This document shows, piece by piece, positions 9,901 to 20,817 of a DNA stretch of 64,000 bases. Source of the stretch: Fibrella aestuarina BUZ 2 (lineage in GTDB: Bacteria; Bacteroidota; Bacteroidia; Cytophagales; Spirosomataceae); NCBI RefSeq assembly GCF_000331105.1, contig NC_020054.1, forward strand, positions 1,353,698 to 1,417,697, given 5' to 3'. Each line of letters opens with the position of its first letter. Position 1 is the stretch's first letter. The notes under the pieces are model-generated. The model was not told where the DNA came from and made no database searches. It saw nothing but the letters and a program-made list of their open reading frames with translations. The position numbers and the translations under genes were made by a program.

Positions 9901-10798
9901 AGAGGTAAACCTGCTGGGCGATCTGGTACTGGAAAACTGGACTGACGACGCCGAGACGAATGAGTTGCTGGTGCGTCTGGTGAAAAACTACAACACGCGC
10001 CGCAATGAGATCACAGGTCGCTTCAAACGCGAACGGTTTACCCTCGAAGTAGGTGACGAACTGCCGGCAGGTATCGTGAAGCTGGCTAAAGTTTACATCG
10101 CCAAGAAGCGGAAGCTGAAGGTGGGTGATAAAATGGCTGGTCGCCACGGTAACAAAGGGGTTGTTGCTCGGATCGTACGGGACGAAGACATGCCGTTCCT
10201 CGAAGACGGCACGCCGGTCGACATCGTACTGAACCCTCTGGGTGTACCTTCCCGGATGAACCTCGGACAGATCTACGAAACGGTATTGGCTTGGGCGGGT
10301 CAGAAACTGAACCGCAAGTACGCCACACCGATTTTCGACGGAGCTACCGAACAGCAGGTTGCTGATGAGCTAACCGAAGCTGGATTGCCTGAGTTTGGCC
10401 GGACGTACCTGTACAACGGTCTGACGGGTGAGCGCTTCGATCAGAAAGTAACGGTGGGTATCATCTACATGCTGAAACTGGGTCACCTGGTTGATGATAA
10501 GATGCACGCCCGTTCAATTGGGCCCTACTCACTCATTACGCAGCAGCCGCTGGGTGGTAAGGCACAGTTTGGTGGTCAGCGTTTTGGCGAGATGGAAGTG
10601 TGGGCGTTGGAGGCCTTCGGGGCGTCGAACATCCTGCAGGAAATCCTGACCGTTAAATCCGATGACGTAGTCGGCCGGGCTAAGGCGTACGAAGCCATCG
10701 TGAAAGGCGAAAACCTGCCGAAACCAAACATCCCGGAATCATTCAACGTACTCGTTCACGAGCTGCGCGGTCTGGCACTGGAAATCACTTTAGAGTAA
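6929..10798 (+). CDS. rpoB: DNA-directed RNA polymerase subunit beta (TTG start)
   Basis: 1289 residues, normal for Bacteroidetes RpoB. The protrusion, lobe and fork regions are in order. The rifampicin-binding segment (about 470-515) reads [22 protein letters not shown] and [13 protein letters not shown], with wild-type-like residues at the classical resistance positions. The C-terminal end has the [21 protein letters not shown] motif. The start is unusual: an in-frame TAG at 6890 rules out an upstream start, the first usable codon is TTG at 6929 after AGAAGAG, and the next Met lies about 130 residues into conserved sequence. It is followed by rpoC, with an inverted repeat between them. Confidence 0.96.
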   Translation: MATNAKNTNTRKNFATIQPVVDYPDFLDIQLKSFRDFFQLDTPSDSRSQEGLYKVFQENFPISDSRENFTLEFIDYSVDPPKYSVDECIDRGLTYSVPLKAKLRLSNSDPDNEDFETIEQDVFLGNIPYMTEKASFVINGAERVIVSQLHRSPGVFFSMSKHTNGTKLYSARIIPFKGSWIEFSTDVNNVMYAYIDRKKKFPVTTLLRAIGFGSDKDILDLFGLSEEINATPNTLKKAIGRRLAARVLRTWTEDFVDEDTGEVVSISRNEVLMERDSVIGADDIDTIVESGQKSIILHKEDMNVADYNIIYNTLQKDSSNSEKEAVEQIYRQLRNTEAPDEQSAREVIQSLFFSDKRYDLGDVGRYRINKKLGLDVAIDTKVLTTEDIVSIVKYLIGLINAKAVVDDIDHLSNRRVRTVGEQLYAQFGVGLARMARTIKERMNVRDNEDFKPVDLINARTLSSVINSFFGTNQLSQFMDQTNPLAEVTHKRRMSALGPGGLSRERAGFEVRDVHYTHYGRLCTIETPEGPNIGLISSLCVYAKVNSMGFIETPYRIVENGKVPDKPVMYLTAEEEDSHYIAQASSAVDNKGNFKVDRLKARFEGDFPMSEPTSVSFMDIAPNQIVSVAASMIPFLEHDDANRALMGSNMQRQAVPLLRPEAPIVGTGLEGRVAVDSRALVVAETDGVIDFVDSTKIVVRYNLDKDTSLVTFDEDVKTYNLIKFRRTNQDTCINLKPIVLKGQKVKKGEVLCEGYATQTGELALGRNMKVAFMPWQGYNFEDAIVISERVVREDIFTSIHIEEFELEVRDTKRGEEELTSEIPNVSEETVRNLDENGIVRVGTEVKEGDILIGKITPKGESDPTPEEKLLRAIFGDKAGDVKDASKKAPPSLKGVVIDTKLFSRPSKEDRGKHKEELKVLMKKYSRDLTSFRSRGIDKLVELLDGKTSAGVKHRFGDEIISKGTKFSRKNITDNLFPDKNPYRDESGYAVPEEVNLLGDLVLENWTDDAETNELLVRLVKNYNTRRNEITGRFKRERFTLEVGDELPAGIVKLAKVYIAKKRKLKVGDKMAGRHGNKGVVARIVRDEDMPFLEDGTPVDIVLNPLGVPSRMNLGQIYETVLAWAGQKLNRKYATPIFDGATEQQVADELTEAGLPEFGRTYLYNGLTGERFDQKVTVGIIYMLKLGHLVDDKMHARSIGPYSLITQQPLGGKAQFGGQRFGEMEVWALEAFGASNILQEILTVKSDDVVGRAKAYEAIVKGENLPKPNIPESFNVLVHELRGLALEITLE

Positions 10799-10809
10799 AT
10801 AGTTGAAAC

Positions 10810-10878
10810 GTCCTCAGTCCACTGCCTTCTGTTGTCTTGCTTCTTATGGAGCGTAACAGAAGACAGTGGACTGAGGAC
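10810..10878 (+). repeat. Long inverted repeat between rpoB and rpoC
   Basis: GTCCTCAGTCCACTG (10810-10824) pairs with 10864-10878 and CTTCTGTT (10826-10833) pairs with 10855-10862. One mismatch separates the two blocks, giving 24-bp arms around a 21-base loop. There is no following T-run, so it is not a standard terminator. It fills most of the 110-base gap inside an essential operon and resembles the other long inverted repeats of this window in architecture but not in sequence. Confidence 0.9.
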
Positions 10879-10908
10879 TGACAACAGAAACAGTTAAATC
10901 TCCAACCA

Positions 10909-13900
10909 ATGTCTTTCAAAAAGAACAAGAAGCTCAACAGCGACTTCTCCAGCGTAACGATCAGCCTGGCGTCGCCCGAGTCCATTCTGGAGAGTTCATA
11001 CGGCGAAGTCACTCAGCCCGAAACGATCAACTACCGGACCTACAAGCCCGAAATGGGCGGGTTGTTCTGCGAGCGGATCTTCGGGCCGGTGAAAGACTGG
11101 GAGTGCCACTGCGGTAAGTACAAGCGGATTCGCTACAAAGGCATTATCTGCGATCGCTGCGGTGTGGAAGTAACGGAGAAAAAAGTACGCCGGGAGCGTA
11201 TGGGCCACATCGAACTGGTGGTGCCTGTGGCGCACATCTGGTATTTCCGTAGCCTTCCCAACAAAATTGGTTACCTGCTCGGGCTTTCGACCAAGAAGCT
11301 CGATCAGATCATTTATTACGAGCGGTACGTGGTTGTACAGGCTGGTATCAAAGCCGCTGATGGCATCAATGAACTCGATTTCCTGACGGAAGACGAGTAC
11401 CTCGATATCATCGATAAGCTGCCGGCCACCAACCAACATCTCGACGATAAAGACCCGAATAAGTTTATCGCCAAGATGGGTGCCGACGCGCTGGAAATGC
11501 TGCTGTCGCGCCTGGAACTGGATTCGCTGTCATACAACCTTCGCCACGCGGCTGCTACGGATACGTCGCAACAGCGGAAGGCAGAAGCGTTGAAGCGGCT
11601 GAAAGTCGTTGAGGCGTTCCGGGAGGCTAATGGCCGGGTTGAAAACCGCCCTGAGTGGATGATCATCCGCATGGTGCCGGTTATTCCGCCCGAACTGCGC
11701 CCGCTCGTTCCCCTCGATGGTGGCCGTTTTGCTACGTCCGATCTGAACGATCTGTATCGTCGGGTAATCATCCGGAATAACCGTCTGAAGCGCCTGATCG
11801 AGATCAAAGCGCCTGAGGTGATCCTGCGGAACGAGAAGCGGATGCTTCAGGAGGCCGTCGATTCGCTGTTCGACAACTCACGTAAGGTAAACGCCGTTCG
11901 TTCGGAAGGGAACCGTGCGCTGAAGTCGCTGTCTGACATGCTGAAGGGTAAGCAAGGTCGTTTCCGGCAGAACCTGCTCGGTAAGCGTGTTGACTACTCG
12001 GGTCGTTCGGTGATTGTGGTCGGTCCGGAATTGAAAATGCACGAGTGTGGCCTGCCGAAAGACATGGCTGCCGAGCTGTTCAAACCGTTCATTATCCGCA
12101 AGCTGATCGAGCGGGGCATCGTGAAAACGGTGAAATCGGCCAAGAAAATCGTTGACCGGAAAGACCCTGTTATCTGGGACATTCTGGAAAACGTACTGAA
12201 AGGGCACCCTGTACTGCTGAACCGGGCTCCGACCCTGCACCGTCTGGGTATTCAGGCGTTCCAGCCGAAGCTGATCGAAGGTAAAGCTATTCAGCTGCAC
12301 CCGCTGGTAACGACGGCTTTCAACGCTGACTTTGACGGTGACCAGATGGCCGTTCACGTGCCGCTGGGTCAGGAGGCCGTACTGGAAGCGTCGCTACTGA
12401 TGCTGGCTTCACACAACATCCTGAACCCTGCCAACGGCGCGCCGATTACGGTACCCTCGCAGGACATGGTGTTGGGCCTGTACTATGTGACAAAAGGCCG
12501 CAAGTCGACCGAAGAGTACCCTGTGGGTGGTGAAGGCATGACCTTCTATGGCCCCGAAGAGGTCGTCATCGCGGTAAACGAAGGCAAACTGTCGAAGCAC
12601 GCCAACATCAAGTGCCGGGTGAACGTCCGCAACGAGCTTGGCGAGTTGGAGTCGAAAGTAATCGAGACCGTAGCCGGTCGGGTGCTTTTCAACCAGCACG
12701 TACCTGAAGAAGTAGGCTTCATCAACGAACTGTTGACGAAGAAGAAACTCCAGCAGATCATTGCCTTGATCTTCAAAATCGCGGGTGTGGCCAAAACGGC
12801 TGCCTTCCTCGATGATATCAAAGAACTCGGTTTCCAGATGGCCTTCCGGGGCGGTCTGTCGATCGGTCTGAGCGACGTGAAGATTCCGGACGCTAAGCAG
12901 GAACTCGTCGACGAGGCCAAGCAAGCCGTGCAGGGCGTATGGGACAACTACCTGATGGGTCTCATCACCGAAAACGAACGGTACAACCAGGTCATCGACA
13001 TCTGGACGCGCGTAAACTCACGCGTGACCGAGACGCTGATGAAGCAACTGGAAGCCGATCAGCAGGGCTTCAATTCTATCTACATGATGATGCACTCGGG
13101 GGCCCGTGGTTCGCGTGAGCAGATTCGTCAGTTGGGTGGTATGCGGGGTCTGATGGCCAAGCCACAGAAAAACCTGCAAGGGTCAGTAGGCGAGATTATC
13201 GAAAACCCGATTCTGTCGAACTTCAAAGAAGGCCTCGACGTATTGGAGTATTTCATCTCGACGCACGGTGCCCGGAAAGGTCTGGCCGATACCGCCCTGA
13301 AAACGGCTGATGCCGGTTACCTGACGCGTCGTCTGCACGACGTAGCCCAGGACGTCATCGTAAGCGAAAACGACTGCGGTACGTTGCGTGGCATTCAGAT
13401 TCAGGCGCTGAAAGACAACGAAGACATCGTAGAACCGCTGTCAGAGCGGATTCTGGGACGTACCTCGGTGCACGATATCTATGACCCGCTGAAGAAAAAC
13501 GAAGCAGGTGATCCGTTGCTGCTAGTCGGCGCTGGTGAGTTGATCACGGAAGAAATTGCCGCTGAAATCGACGAAACGAGCATCGAAATGGTTGAAATCC
13601 GGTCGGTGCTGACGTGCGAAGCGAAGGTCGGTGTATGTGCCAAGTGCTACGGCCGTAACCTGGCAACAGGTCGGATGGTCGACATCGGTGAAGCGGTGGG
13701 CGTAATTGCCTCACAGTCGATCGGTGAGCCGGGTACACAGCTGACGCTCCGTACCTTCCACGTGGGTGGTACGGCGTCGAACATTGCCGTTGATGCCGCC
13801 CTCAAAGCGAAATTCGACGGGATGGTTCAATTCGAAGAAATGCGTACAGTTGAATCGCAGGACAACGAAGGCAACGCCCAAACGGTCGTGATGGGTCGTT

Positions 13901-15255
13901 CAGGTGAGATCAAAATTGTTTCGCCAACGGATCCGAACCTTGTGTTTATCAGCAACAACGTACCGTACGGCGCGTTCCTGCGGGTGAAAGAGGGCGACAT
14001 GGTGAAGAAAGGCGACGAGCTTTGCGCCTGGGATCCATACAACGCCGTCATCCTGTCAGAATTGACTGGTACGATTTCGTTCGACGCCATCGAGGAAGGT
14101 ATTACCTACCGCGAAGAGTTTGACGAACAGACGGGTTTCCAGGAGATGGTTATCATCGAGACTCGTGACAAAGCGAAGAACCCGGCTATTGTGGTGAATG
14201 GCACAACGACGCTGCTGGACGACACGACAGAGAAAGGCTATAACCTGCCCGTAGGCTCACGCCTGGTGGTGAAAACGGGTCAGCCGATCATTGCTGGTCA
14301 GCCGCTGGCGAAGATTCCGCGTAACGTGGGTAAGACCCGCGATATCACGGGTGGTCTGCCGCGTGTAACGGAACTGTTCGAAGCCCGTAACCCGTCGAAC
14401 CCGGCGGTCGTATCGGAAATCGATGGTATCGTATCCTACGGCGCTATCAAGCGTGGTAACCGCGAGATCTTCATTGAGTCGAAAGACGGCACGCGGAAGA
14501 AATACCTGGTACCCCTGTCGAAGTTTATCCTTGTACAGGAAAATGACTTCGTACGGGCTGGTGCGCCGCTGTCGGATGGTGCCATTACACCAAGCGATAT
14601 TCTGGCGATCAAAGGGCCAACGGCTGTGCAGGAGTACCTTGTGAACGAGATTCAGGAAGTATACCGTCTGCAAGGTGTGAAAATCAACGATAAGCACATC
14701 GAGTCGATTGTTCGGCAGATGATGCAGAAAGTTGAGATCACGGATTCAGGCGATACCAACTTCCTCGAAAATCAGGTTGTCGACAAGTGGTTGTTCCGTC
14801 AGGAAAACGACAAGATGATGGATGCCAAAGTGGTAACGGATGCAGGCGACTCAGAGAACCTGAAACCCGGTCAGATCATTTCGGCCCGTCGCTTGCGTGA
14901 CGAGAACTCAAGCCTGAAACGTCGCGACATGAAGATCGCAACGGTGCGGGATGCCATGGCCGCCGTATCACAACCGATCCTGCAAGGTATTACGCAGGCA
15001 TCGCTGGGTACCGACAGCTTTATCTCGGCGGCTTCGTTCCAGGAAACGACGAAAGTGTTGAGCGAAGCCTCGATCCGTGGCAAGCAAGACAACCTCGAAG
15101 GCCTTAAAGAGAACGTGATCGTAGGTCACCTAATCCCGGCCGGTACGGGGGTACGTCGTTACCAAAGTGCCATCGTCGGTTCACAGGAGGAACTCGAAAC
15201 GATCACCGAGTCGCGCGAGCAGTTCACTAAAAGCAAAAAACGCCAGACGGTATAA
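10909..15255 (+). CDS. rpoC: DNA-directed RNA polymerase subunit beta'
   Basis: 1448 residues, typical for Bacteroidetes. The N-terminal zinc site has CHCGKY and CDRCGVEV (about 66-85). The catalytic [15 protein letters not shown] lies near 470-485 with the three Mg-binding Asp. The second zinc-binding region [13 protein letters not shown] lies near 903-915, and the trigger-loop/bridge region includes [17 protein letters not shown]. With RpoB it forms the active site. The gene ends at a perfect palindromic terminator shared with the convergent dehydrogenase gene. Confidence 0.98.
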   Translation: MSFKKNKKLNSDFSSVTISLASPESILESSYGEVTQPETINYRTYKPEMGGLFCERIFGPVKDWECHCGKYKRIRYKGIICDRCGVEVTEKKVRRERMGHIELVVPVAHIWYFRSLPNKIGYLLGLSTKKLDQIIYYERYVVVQAGIKAADGINELDFLTEDEYLDIIDKLPATNQHLDDKDPNKFIAKMGADALEMLLSRLELDSLSYNLRHAAATDTSQQRKAEALKRLKVVEAFREANGRVENRPEWMIIRMVPVIPPELRPLVPLDGGRFATSDLNDLYRRVIIRNNRLKRLIEIKAPEVILRNEKRMLQEAVDSLFDNSRKVNAVRSEGNRALKSLSDMLKGKQGRFRQNLLGKRVDYSGRSVIVVGPELKMHECGLPKDMAAELFKPFIIRKLIERGIVKTVKSAKKIVDRKDPVIWDILENVLKGHPVLLNRAPTLHRLGIQAFQPKLIEGKAIQLHPLVTTAFNADFDGDQMAVHVPLGQEAVLEASLLMLASHNILNPANGAPITVPSQDMVLGLYYVTKGRKSTEEYPVGGEGMTFYGPEEVVIAVNEGKLSKHANIKCRVNVRNELGELESKVIETVAGRVLFNQHVPEEVGFINELLTKKKLQQIIALIFKIAGVAKTAAFLDDIKELGFQMAFRGGLSIGLSDVKIPDAKQELVDEAKQAVQGVWDNYLMGLITENERYNQVIDIWTRVNSRVTETLMKQLEADQQGFNSIYMMMHSGARGSREQIRQLGGMRGLMAKPQKNLQGSVGEIIENPILSNFKEGLDVLEYFISTHGARKGLADTALKTADAGYLTRRLHDVAQDVIVSENDCGTLRGIQIQALKDNEDIVEPLSERILGRTSVHDIYDPLKKNEAGDPLLLVGAGELITEEIAAEIDETSIEMVEIRSVLTCEAKVGVCAKCYGRNLATGRMVDIGEAVGVIASQSIGEPGTQLTLRTFHVGGTASNIAVDAALKAKFDGMVQFEEMRTVESQDNEGNAQTVVMGRSGEIKIVSPTDPNLVFISNNVPYGAFLRVKEGDMVKKGDELCAWDPYNAVILSELTGTISFDAIEEGITYREEFDEQTGFQEMVIIETRDKAKNPAIVVNGTTTLLDDTTEKGYNLPVGSRLVVKTGQPIIAGQPLAKIPRNVGKTRDITGGLPRVTELFEARNPSNPAVVSEIDGIVSYGAIKRGNREIFIESKDGTRKKYLVPLSKFILVQENDFVRAGAPLSDGAITPSDILAIKGPTAVQEYLVNEIQEVYRLQGVKINDKHIESIVRQMMQKVEITDSGDTNFLENQVVDKWLFRQENDKMMDAKVVTDAGDSENLKPGQIISARRLRDENSSLKRRDMKIATVRDAMAAVSQPILQGITQASLGTDSFISAASFQETTKVLSEASIRGKQDNLEGLKENVIVGHLIPAGTGVRRYQSAIVGSQEELETITESREQFTKSKKRQTV

Positions 15256-15276
15256 ACTGCTAGCGTAACGTAATAG

Positions 15277-15309
15277 AAAAGGCCAGTCTGACGTCAGACT
15301 GGCCTTTTT
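15277..15309. terminator. Bidirectional terminator, rpoC / hydroxyacid dehydrogenase
   Basis: A 32-base perfect palindrome (AAAAGGCCAGTCTGAC paired with its complement, 15277-15308) has A-run and T-run flanks, so it can stop transcription from both convergent genes. Confidence 0.9.
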
Positions 15310-15336
15310 GTATTGGCTCTACATGGCTTAACCCGC

Positions 15337-16272
15337 TCAATATCCCCGGCTGAAATCAACCACGTTGGCCAATGGTAACCCGGCCTGATAAGCGTGTAGA
15401 TTCTTGATAAATACGCGCACCATATCGCGTTTTTCGTCGGCGTACCCACCGCTCGTATGCTGGGTCAAGATAACGTTCGGCAACTCCCAGAGTAAGTGAT
15501 CAGCGGGCAGGGGTTCCACGGCGGTTACGTCGAGTACGGCACCGGCCAAATGACCACTCGTGAGCAAGTCGATTAAAGCCGGTTCGTCTAGTAGCGACCC
15601 ACGGCCAACGTTGACCATCACGCTGCCCCGTTTCATCAGGCTAAGCCGCCTGGCATCGAGCATATTAATGGTTTCGGCTGTTTCGGGCAACGTACCCACC
15701 ACCAAATCAGCTTCGGGCAACAGCGAATCCAGATCAGCAAACGTAGGCGCTTCACTGCGTCGCACATACGTCACCTCACAGCCAAACGCTTCCAGCAACC
15801 GACCCGTCGTCTGACCGATAGCCCCGGCACCCAGCACTAACGCTTGTTTCCCCGACAAGACATGCAGCGACGGACGGAGTTTACTGCCCACCCATTCGTG
15901 GTCGCGCTGGTAGTCGACTAAGGGCGCGATACCTCGGTACAGAGCCAAAATACCCGCTAAGGCTGTTTCAGCGCACGACTGCCCGAAGAAGCCGTGCAGA
16001 TTCGTCACAACGACCTGGGGCCGTTGCGTCCAGTCGAAGCGATTATAGGGGTTGAGCCCCGCCGAATTCAACTGAAGCCAACGGAGGTTGGCGTTGTTGG
16101 CCACCCAGTCTATGGGTACGTTCCCAAAAATAACCTCGGCTTCTCCAGAACGTACCTGCTGTTTAGCCGGGGAGAGATCTTGAGCGAAAAAGCACTGATC
16201 GGTAGGCGATAAGGCGTTGAGCAGCGATTCTTTATCTGAATCGGCTAAGTGTACGTGGCAGTAGATAGTCAT
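15337..16272 (-). CDS. D-2-hydroxyacid dehydrogenase, GhrA-like
   Basis: About 311 residues, cytosolic. It belongs to the D-isomer-specific 2-hydroxyacid dehydrogenases, which reduce 2-keto acids (glyoxylate or hydroxypyruvate in GhrA-type members) with NAD(P)H. Seen: Rossmann motif LGAGAIG (147-153) and the catalytic set Arg224 (NVGRGSLLDE), Glu253 (TAVEPLPADHLLW) and His272 (QHTSGGY). I chose the ATG at 16272 (MTIYCHVHLAD) because it gives family length. An upstream ATG at 16326 overlaps the regulator's stop as TGATG and would add 18 untypical residues, so coupled initiation there cannot be excluded. The substrate cannot be read from sequence. Confidence 0.85.
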   Translation of the reverse strand: MTIYCHVHLADSDKESLLNALSPTDQCFFAQDLSPAKQQVRSGEAEVIFGNVPIDWVANNANLRWLQLNSAGLNPYNRFDWTQRPQVVVTNLHGFFGQSCAETALAGILALYRGIAPLVDYQRDHEWVGSKLRPSLHVLSGKQALVLGAGAIGQTTGRLLEAFGCEVTYVRRSEAPTFADLDSLLPEADLVVGTLPETAETINMLDARRLSLMKRGSVMVNVGRGSLLDEPALIDLLTSGHLAGAVLDVTAVEPLPADHLLWELPNVILTQHTSGGYADEKRDMVRVFIKNLHAYQAGLPLANVVDFSRGY

Positions 16273-16325
16273 TGGTAAGCAGCATGGCACAGGCCGTTGA
16301 ACCTGCACAAGTCGGTGAAAAGACA

Positions 16326-17309
16326 TCAGGCTACCGCTAGCCCGGTTCGGTTGTATTTACGACGATAAGCCTGAGGGGTAAGCCCTGTTACTTGCCGAAA
16401 TACTTTTCTGAACGTTTTGGCATCGTTATAACCTACGTCGTACATAACCGTGGCGATGTCGTTTGTGTCTTTCTCCAGCGCTTTTTTGGCCGATTCGACC
16501 TTCACGCGCTGAAGGTATTCCTGCGGCGTATTTTGCGTCGCTTGTTTGAATCGACGGATGAAATTGCGCTTACTCATGTTAGCCTGTTCGGCAATTTGCT
16601 CTACCGTCAACGGGAGATGAAAATTGGTTTCGATGTAGGTCTGAGCCCGCAAGATCCCCTCGTCTTCGTGCTGCCGTTGCCCCTGAAACACCGCGAAATA
16701 CGACTGACTCACCCGATCGAGATCGATGTTGAAGAGGCGGCTGATACCGATGCAGATATCGCGGCCACAGAATTTTTCGATCAGATAGAGGACCAGATTC
16801 CACGACAACAGCGCACCCCCGCTGGTGTAAATCCGATCATGGTCGGTCATGACCGTATCGGTCAGCACGTGCACGTCGGGATAGCGCTGCCGCATCTCAT
16901 CGACCGACTTCCAGTGGGAGGCGCAAGTCTTACCCGTCAACAAACCGGCTTCGGCTAAGAAGAAACTGCCCACGCACATGCTGGCGATTTCGGTACCGGC
17001 CGCATATCGATCGGCTAGCCAGTCGATGAGGGCTTTGTTATGCGCGATAGCCGCTTCTGGCTCAATGTAAAAAGCGGGAACGATAATAAGGTCACTGTCG
17101 GTAGCTTCATCGAGTGTGCGCGAACAGAGGAATTGAGCCGGTACGGCCAACTGAATCGAGTTCCCTTTCTCACTGACCAACTCCAGCCGGAACGGGGCGG
17201 GCCGCCCCAATTGCTGCACAAACTGATTGGTGGCCATCAACAGATCGATCACGCCCGAGACGGAGGCCAGCACGGCTTCTTCGTACACGAGCAGCGAAAT
17301 AGTTTTCAT
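16326..17309 (-). CDS. GlxA-family AraC-type regulator with DJ-1/PfpI-like domain
   Basis: 327 residues. The N-terminal half (about 1-190) is a DJ-1/PfpI-like alpha/beta domain with the nucleophile-elbow context EIASMCVGSFFLAEAGLL. The C-terminal half (about 220-320) is an AraC double helix-turn-helix (VEQIAEQANMSKRNFIRRF and DVGYNDAKTFRKVFRQVTG). Such proteins are transcription factors sensing small molecules. It directly precedes the hydroxyacid dehydrogenase on the same strand, overlapping its longest possible reading frame, so it may regulate that gene. Confidence 0.88.
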   Translation of the reverse strand: MKTISLLVYEEAVLASVSGVIDLLMATNQFVQQLGRPAPFRLELVSEKGNSIQLAVPAQFLCSRTLDEATDSDLIIVPAFYIEPEAAIAHNKALIDWLADRYAAGTEIASMCVGSFFLAEAGLLTGKTCASHWKSVDEMRQRYPDVHVLTDTVMTDHDRIYTSGGALLSWNLVLYLIEKFCGRDICIGISRLFNIDLDRVSQSYFAVFQGQRQHEDEGILRAQTYIETNFHLPLTVEQIAEQANMSKRNFIRRFKQATQNTPQEYLQRVKVESAKKALEKDTNDIATVMYDVGYNDAKTFRKVFRQVTGLTPQAYRRKYNRTGLAVA

Positions 17310-17394
17310 ATACGTGAGGTTTAGTGGTCAGGAAGGTTACCCTAAGATACGAAATTAGGGGCAAATGGGGAAGCGCGGCTGGGTAGGTTCAGCC

Positions 17395-17444
17395 TAAAAA
17401 AACAGGCTGGTCAGGCAGTTCTGAACGTGCCTAACCAGCCTGTT
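17395..17444 (-). terminator. Terminator of the nucleotide-sugar epimerase gene
   Basis: A 17-bp stem (17401-17417 with 17428-17444, one mismatch) is followed on the minus strand by seven T (the AAAAAAA at 17396-17402). This is the expected layout for the minus-strand gene ending at 17469. Confidence 0.85.
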
Positions 17445-17468
17445 GCTGGGCGGTTGGAATGCTGCGGA

Positions 17469-18530
17469 TTATTTCAAAATCGGCTCCAGCGCGGCCCGGT
17501 TTTCGTCGAGCCAAACGTGGATGTCAGAGACAATATCCTGCATTGTTTTCTCGGGTTTCCAGCCGGTGAGGGCCGTTACCTTAGTGTTGTCGGTAATGTA
17601 CAGGCGAATGTCGGCCGCCCGGTTTTCGGTAACCTGCCGGATGGGAATGGTTTTGCCCGTTACGTCCTGACAAATCTTGGTCAGTTCCTGCAACGAGGCG
17701 CTGCATTCGACGCCGCCACCTGCGTTCAGAATCTCGCCATTGACGGTATCCAGGTTGTGCAATTGCCAGTCGATCAGGCGGTAGAGATCATCCACGTGCA
17801 GCATATCGCGGGTTTGCTTGCCCGTTCCGCCATAGCCGATATAAGCCAGTTGCTGTTCAAAATAATGCTTGGCGATCCACAGCACCATCACGCCCTGATC
17901 GATTTTGCCCATCTGCCAGGGGCCGGTGATAACGCCGCAGCGGTTGATGACCGTTTTCAGACCATAAAACTCATTGTATTCCTGAATGATCAACTCCGAC
18001 GCCAGTTTGGTGGTGCCATAGAGCGACCGAGCGCCATCGAGCGGAAAATTCTCAGCAATACCTTTGGTCGATACACCCGGTACGGGCTGCTCGTCAATTA
18101 GCTCAAACCGGGTTTCGCCTTCCTTGAAATTCAGTGTTTCCAGCGTCTTGATGGGATAAATCCGGCTGGTTGAGAGGAAGATAAACGCAGCTTTGTGCTT
18201 CAGCGCGTAGTTGAGGCAATTGACCGTGCCGAACAGGTTGGTGTTGATGAGGTAGTCGGGCGTGCCATCCAGGCCGGCCAATACCGATGGCTCGGCTGAG
18301 GCTTCGATGACCGTATCGACGGCGGGCAGGGCGTCAAAATCTTCTTTGCTCCGAATGTCGCCGTGCACAAACTCGACACCCGCCTGTTTCAGCCGTGAAA
18401 TGTTGAGTTCAGAGCCGCGCCGCTTGAGGTTATCAAGGCAGTAGATGGTGTAATCGGGGTAGTTTTTCTTCAGCGCAATGGCGAGCGACGACCCAACAAA
18501 TCCGGCCCCGCCGGTGATAAGAAGCTTCAT
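17469..18530 (-). CDS. NAD-dependent nucleotide-sugar epimerase, CDP-paratose 2-epimerase-like
   Basis: 353-residue extended short-chain dehydrogenase. The NAD-binding GGAGFVGSS is at 7-15, and the active-site Tyr/Lys pair lies in SLYGTTKLASELI (about 169-181) with the STSRIY Ser/Thr region upstream. The segment LDNLKRRGSELNISRLK followed by GVEFVHGDIR is characteristic of CDP-paratose/tyvelose-type epimerases in my recollection of the family. That points to surface-sugar biosynthesis, but the actual substrate is uncertain. It is a single gene with its own terminator, and kup lies upstream on the same strand. Confidence 0.8.
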   Translation of the reverse strand: MKLLITGGAGFVGSSLAIALKKNYPDYTIYCLDNLKRRGSELNISRLKQAGVEFVHGDIRSKEDFDALPAVDTVIEASAEPSVLAGLDGTPDYLINTNLFGTVNCLNYALKHKAAFIFLSTSRIYPIKTLETLNFKEGETRFELIDEQPVPGVSTKGIAENFPLDGARSLYGTTKLASELIIQEYNEFYGLKTVINRCGVITGPWQMGKIDQGVMVLWIAKHYFEQQLAYIGYGGTGKQTRDMLHVDDLYRLIDWQLHNLDTVNGEILNAGGGVECSASLQELTKICQDVTGKTIPIRQVTENRAADIRLYITDNTKVTALTGWKPEKTMQDIVSDIHVWLDENRAALEPILK

Positions 18531-18653
18531 AAGTAAAGGAGTGAATGACAGACAGCGTGAACGCGTGATGTTTGGGCACAGGTACGTTCATTCCGGGTAC
18601 GTTCGGCAGCGTCGATATCGCGCGTCTACGCTGGCTCTCGTTCACGCATTAGT

Positions 18654-20606
18654 TCAAGATGGAATTCGTTTCAAAGTAACATTCTCGACGGGCCGGATCA
18701 CGAGCGGGACTTTTTCGACTTTCACCGAACTGCTGTCGAGACCAAACCAGCGGTCTTCCGGCGTCGTGAATCCTTTGATCGAGAAGTAGGCATTCATGAT
18801 CAGGCGCTCAAACGTAGGCAGGTCGTTCTCGAACGACAGGAATTTTTCGAGCACCACAAACCGGAAGTCGCCAATCACGTTCTGGCGGTTAAGCGATTCG
18901 TACCGGCTCGTGATATCCACCTCCTTGTTGCGCACCATGTCTTCAATCACCTTGCGCAGGAACAGGTTGATGCGTTGCTCGACCCGGAAACCGAGCTTAA
19001 ACGTGATTTTGTAGGCGTCATCGGGCGCGATGGTATTCACTTTGTACTCCATCGTATAAGGGTCGTCGGTGGTGTCGACGTGCACAAACCAGTAGATGTC
19101 GGCGCGTTTGGGGCGTTTCTGGAAAATCGAATAGATAATCTTTGACTCGATCTCCGACTGTCGCGCGGCGTTGCTCATGAACACGATATGCGTGGCGTAC
19201 TTTGGAATGCTGATGTCGCGACTAAGCTCTTTCAGCGATTGCAGGTAGTGGTCGATTCGCACGTATTCCGTCAGGCGCAGCTTGATCTGGAATGCCTGCA
19301 ACCAGATATACATCACGCCCGCGATGGTGGCCCCGATCAGCAGTGACACGTACCCACCATGCGGGAATTTGATGAGGTTAGCTACCAGAAAGGAGCCCTC
19401 AATCGCCAGATAGACCGACAGGAACAGCACCACACCCCAGGCCTGGTATTTTTTGCTGTAGAGGTAATAGGCCATCAGCATCGTTGTCATCAGCATCGTC
19501 AGCGTGATGGCTAGCCCGTAGGCGGCTTCCATGTTGCTCGACTCGCGGAAATACAGCACAATGCCCACGCAGCCTAGCCAAAGCAGCAAATTGATGCTGG
19601 GTACGTAGAGCTGTCCTTTCTGTACCGACGGGTAACGCAACCGAACCTTGGGCCAGAAATTGAGCCGGATGGCTTCGCTGATGAGCGTAAACGAGCCACT
19701 GATGAGCGCTTGCGAGGCGATAACCGTCGCCGACGTAGCAATGACAATCCCGACGGTGAGGAACCACTCGGGCATCAGCTGGAAAAACGGAATCCGCTCG
19801 TTGAGGTTCTCGTTGGCGTGATTAACGAGCCAGACACCCTGCCCGAAATAGTTGAGCAGCAGACAGACCTTCACGAAGGCCCAGCTCACCCGAATGTTGG
19901 CACGGCCGCAGTGGCCCATGTCGGAATACAGCGCTTCGGCTCCGGTTGTACACAGAAAAACCGACCCCAGCAACCAGAAGCCGCCCGGATACTCGACCAG
20001 CAGTTCGTAAGCGTAGTAAGGGTTAAGCGCCACAAAAATGCTTGGATCCTGGGCGATGCTGCCAATGCCCAGCACGGCTAGCATACCGAACCACACCATC
20101 ATGACCGGCCCGAACGCCGTACCAACCACGCTCGTGCCAAAGGCCTGAATCAGAAAGAGTACTGTCAGGATACCAATCACAATGGTAACGATCTGGCTTT
20201 CTGTGATGGTGGGGTAGAGCTGGCGCAGTCCTTCTACCGCTGAGGTGACGGAGATGGGGGGAGTAATAATCCCGTCGGCCAGCAGTGCCGAGCCTCCGAT
20301 GATAGCGGGCAACGTGAGCCAGCGGGCATGCCGGCGCACCAGCGCGTAGAGTGCAAAAATCCCGCCTTCGCCCCGGTTATCGGCTCGCAGAATCAGGATT
20401 ACGTACTTGACGGTGGTTTGAAGCGTGAGCGTCCAGAAAATACAGGAGAGCGCTCCGCGTACAACTTCGGCATCAATGACGTTGGTGGGGCCAACGATGG
20501 CGCGAAGCGTATAAAGTGGCGACGTACCGATGTCGCCGTAGATGATGCCCAAGGCTACCAGCAAACCGGCGGCGGAAACCTTGTCTAAGCTTTTTTTATC
20601 TTCCAT
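18654..20606 (-). CDS. kup: KUP-family potassium uptake protein
   Basis: 650 residues, the KUP/HAK/KT length. The N-terminal GIIYGDIGTSPLYTL signature is present at about 19-33. About 12 transmembrane segments cover residues 13-450, and a cytosolic C-terminal domain of about 200 residues follows (VFMSNAARQSE and IYWFVHVDTTDDPYTMEY are recognisable). KUP proteins import K+ by proton symport. A TAnnTTTG box lies 50 bases upstream. The 123 bases to the next gene contain only a 9-bp inverted repeat (18555-18563 with 18639-18647). Confidence 0.95.
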   Translation of the reverse strand: MEDKKSLDKVSAAGLLVALGIIYGDIGTSPLYTLRAIVGPTNVIDAEVVRGALSCIFWTLTLQTTVKYVILILRADNRGEGGIFALYALVRRHARWLTLPAIIGGSALLADGIITPPISVTSAVEGLRQLYPTITESQIVTIVIGILTVLFLIQAFGTSVVGTAFGPVMMVWFGMLAVLGIGSIAQDPSIFVALNPYYAYELLVEYPGGFWLLGSVFLCTTGAEALYSDMGHCGRANIRVSWAFVKVCLLLNYFGQGVWLVNHANENLNERIPFFQLMPEWFLTVGIVIATSATVIASQALISGSFTLISEAIRLNFWPKVRLRYPSVQKGQLYVPSINLLLWLGCVGIVLYFRESSNMEAAYGLAITLTMLMTTMLMAYYLYSKKYQAWGVVLFLSVYLAIEGSFLVANLIKFPHGGYVSLLIGATIAGVMYIWLQAFQIKLRLTEYVRIDHYLQSLKELSRDISIPKYATHIVFMSNAARQSEIESKIIYSIFQKRPKRADIYWFVHVDTTDDPYTMEYKVNTIAPDDAYKITFKLGFRVEQRINLFLRKVIEDMVRNKEVDITSRYESLNRQNVIGDFRFVVLEKFLSFENDLPTFERLIMNAYFSIKGFTTPEDRWFGLDSSSVKVEKVPLVIRPVENVTLKRIPS

Positions 20607-20655
20607 AGAAGCCTATTGATCGCAACTGCATAGCGGTGAGCGATCATAGCGGGCG

Positions 20656-20663
20656 CAAAGATA
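20656..20663 (-). promoter_or_regulatory. Candidate -7 element for kup
   Basis: The minus strand reads TATCTTTG, an exact TAnnTTTG box, about 50 bases before the kup ATG. No TTTG is seen at the proper -33 distance, so support is partial. Confidence 0.4.
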
Positions 20664-20743
20664 ACAGGTGGCTGTACAGAATGTTCATGGTGCACCATCA
20701 GGAGGTCCTTACGATAGGATGGGGGCATTGCTGCCGGGAATCC

Positions 20744-20751
20744 GCTATTTT
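20744..20751 (+). promoter_or_regulatory. Candidate -7 element for the 20818 membrane glycosyltransferase
   Basis: TATTTTTG, an exact TAnnTTTG box, lies 67 bases before the ATG at 20818. No convincing -33 box is present. Confidence 0.4.
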
Positions 20752-20817
20752 TGCACCAATTGATGACCTTTTCCGGCTGCTCGATAGCCAGCGACCCGAT
20801 CTAGGGTCAGGCTTTTT

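Noticed and set aside
16273..16326. Extended start of the hydroxyacid dehydrogenase
   Set aside because: TGATG coupling makes it possible but the added residues are not family-like, so the shorter start was preferred.
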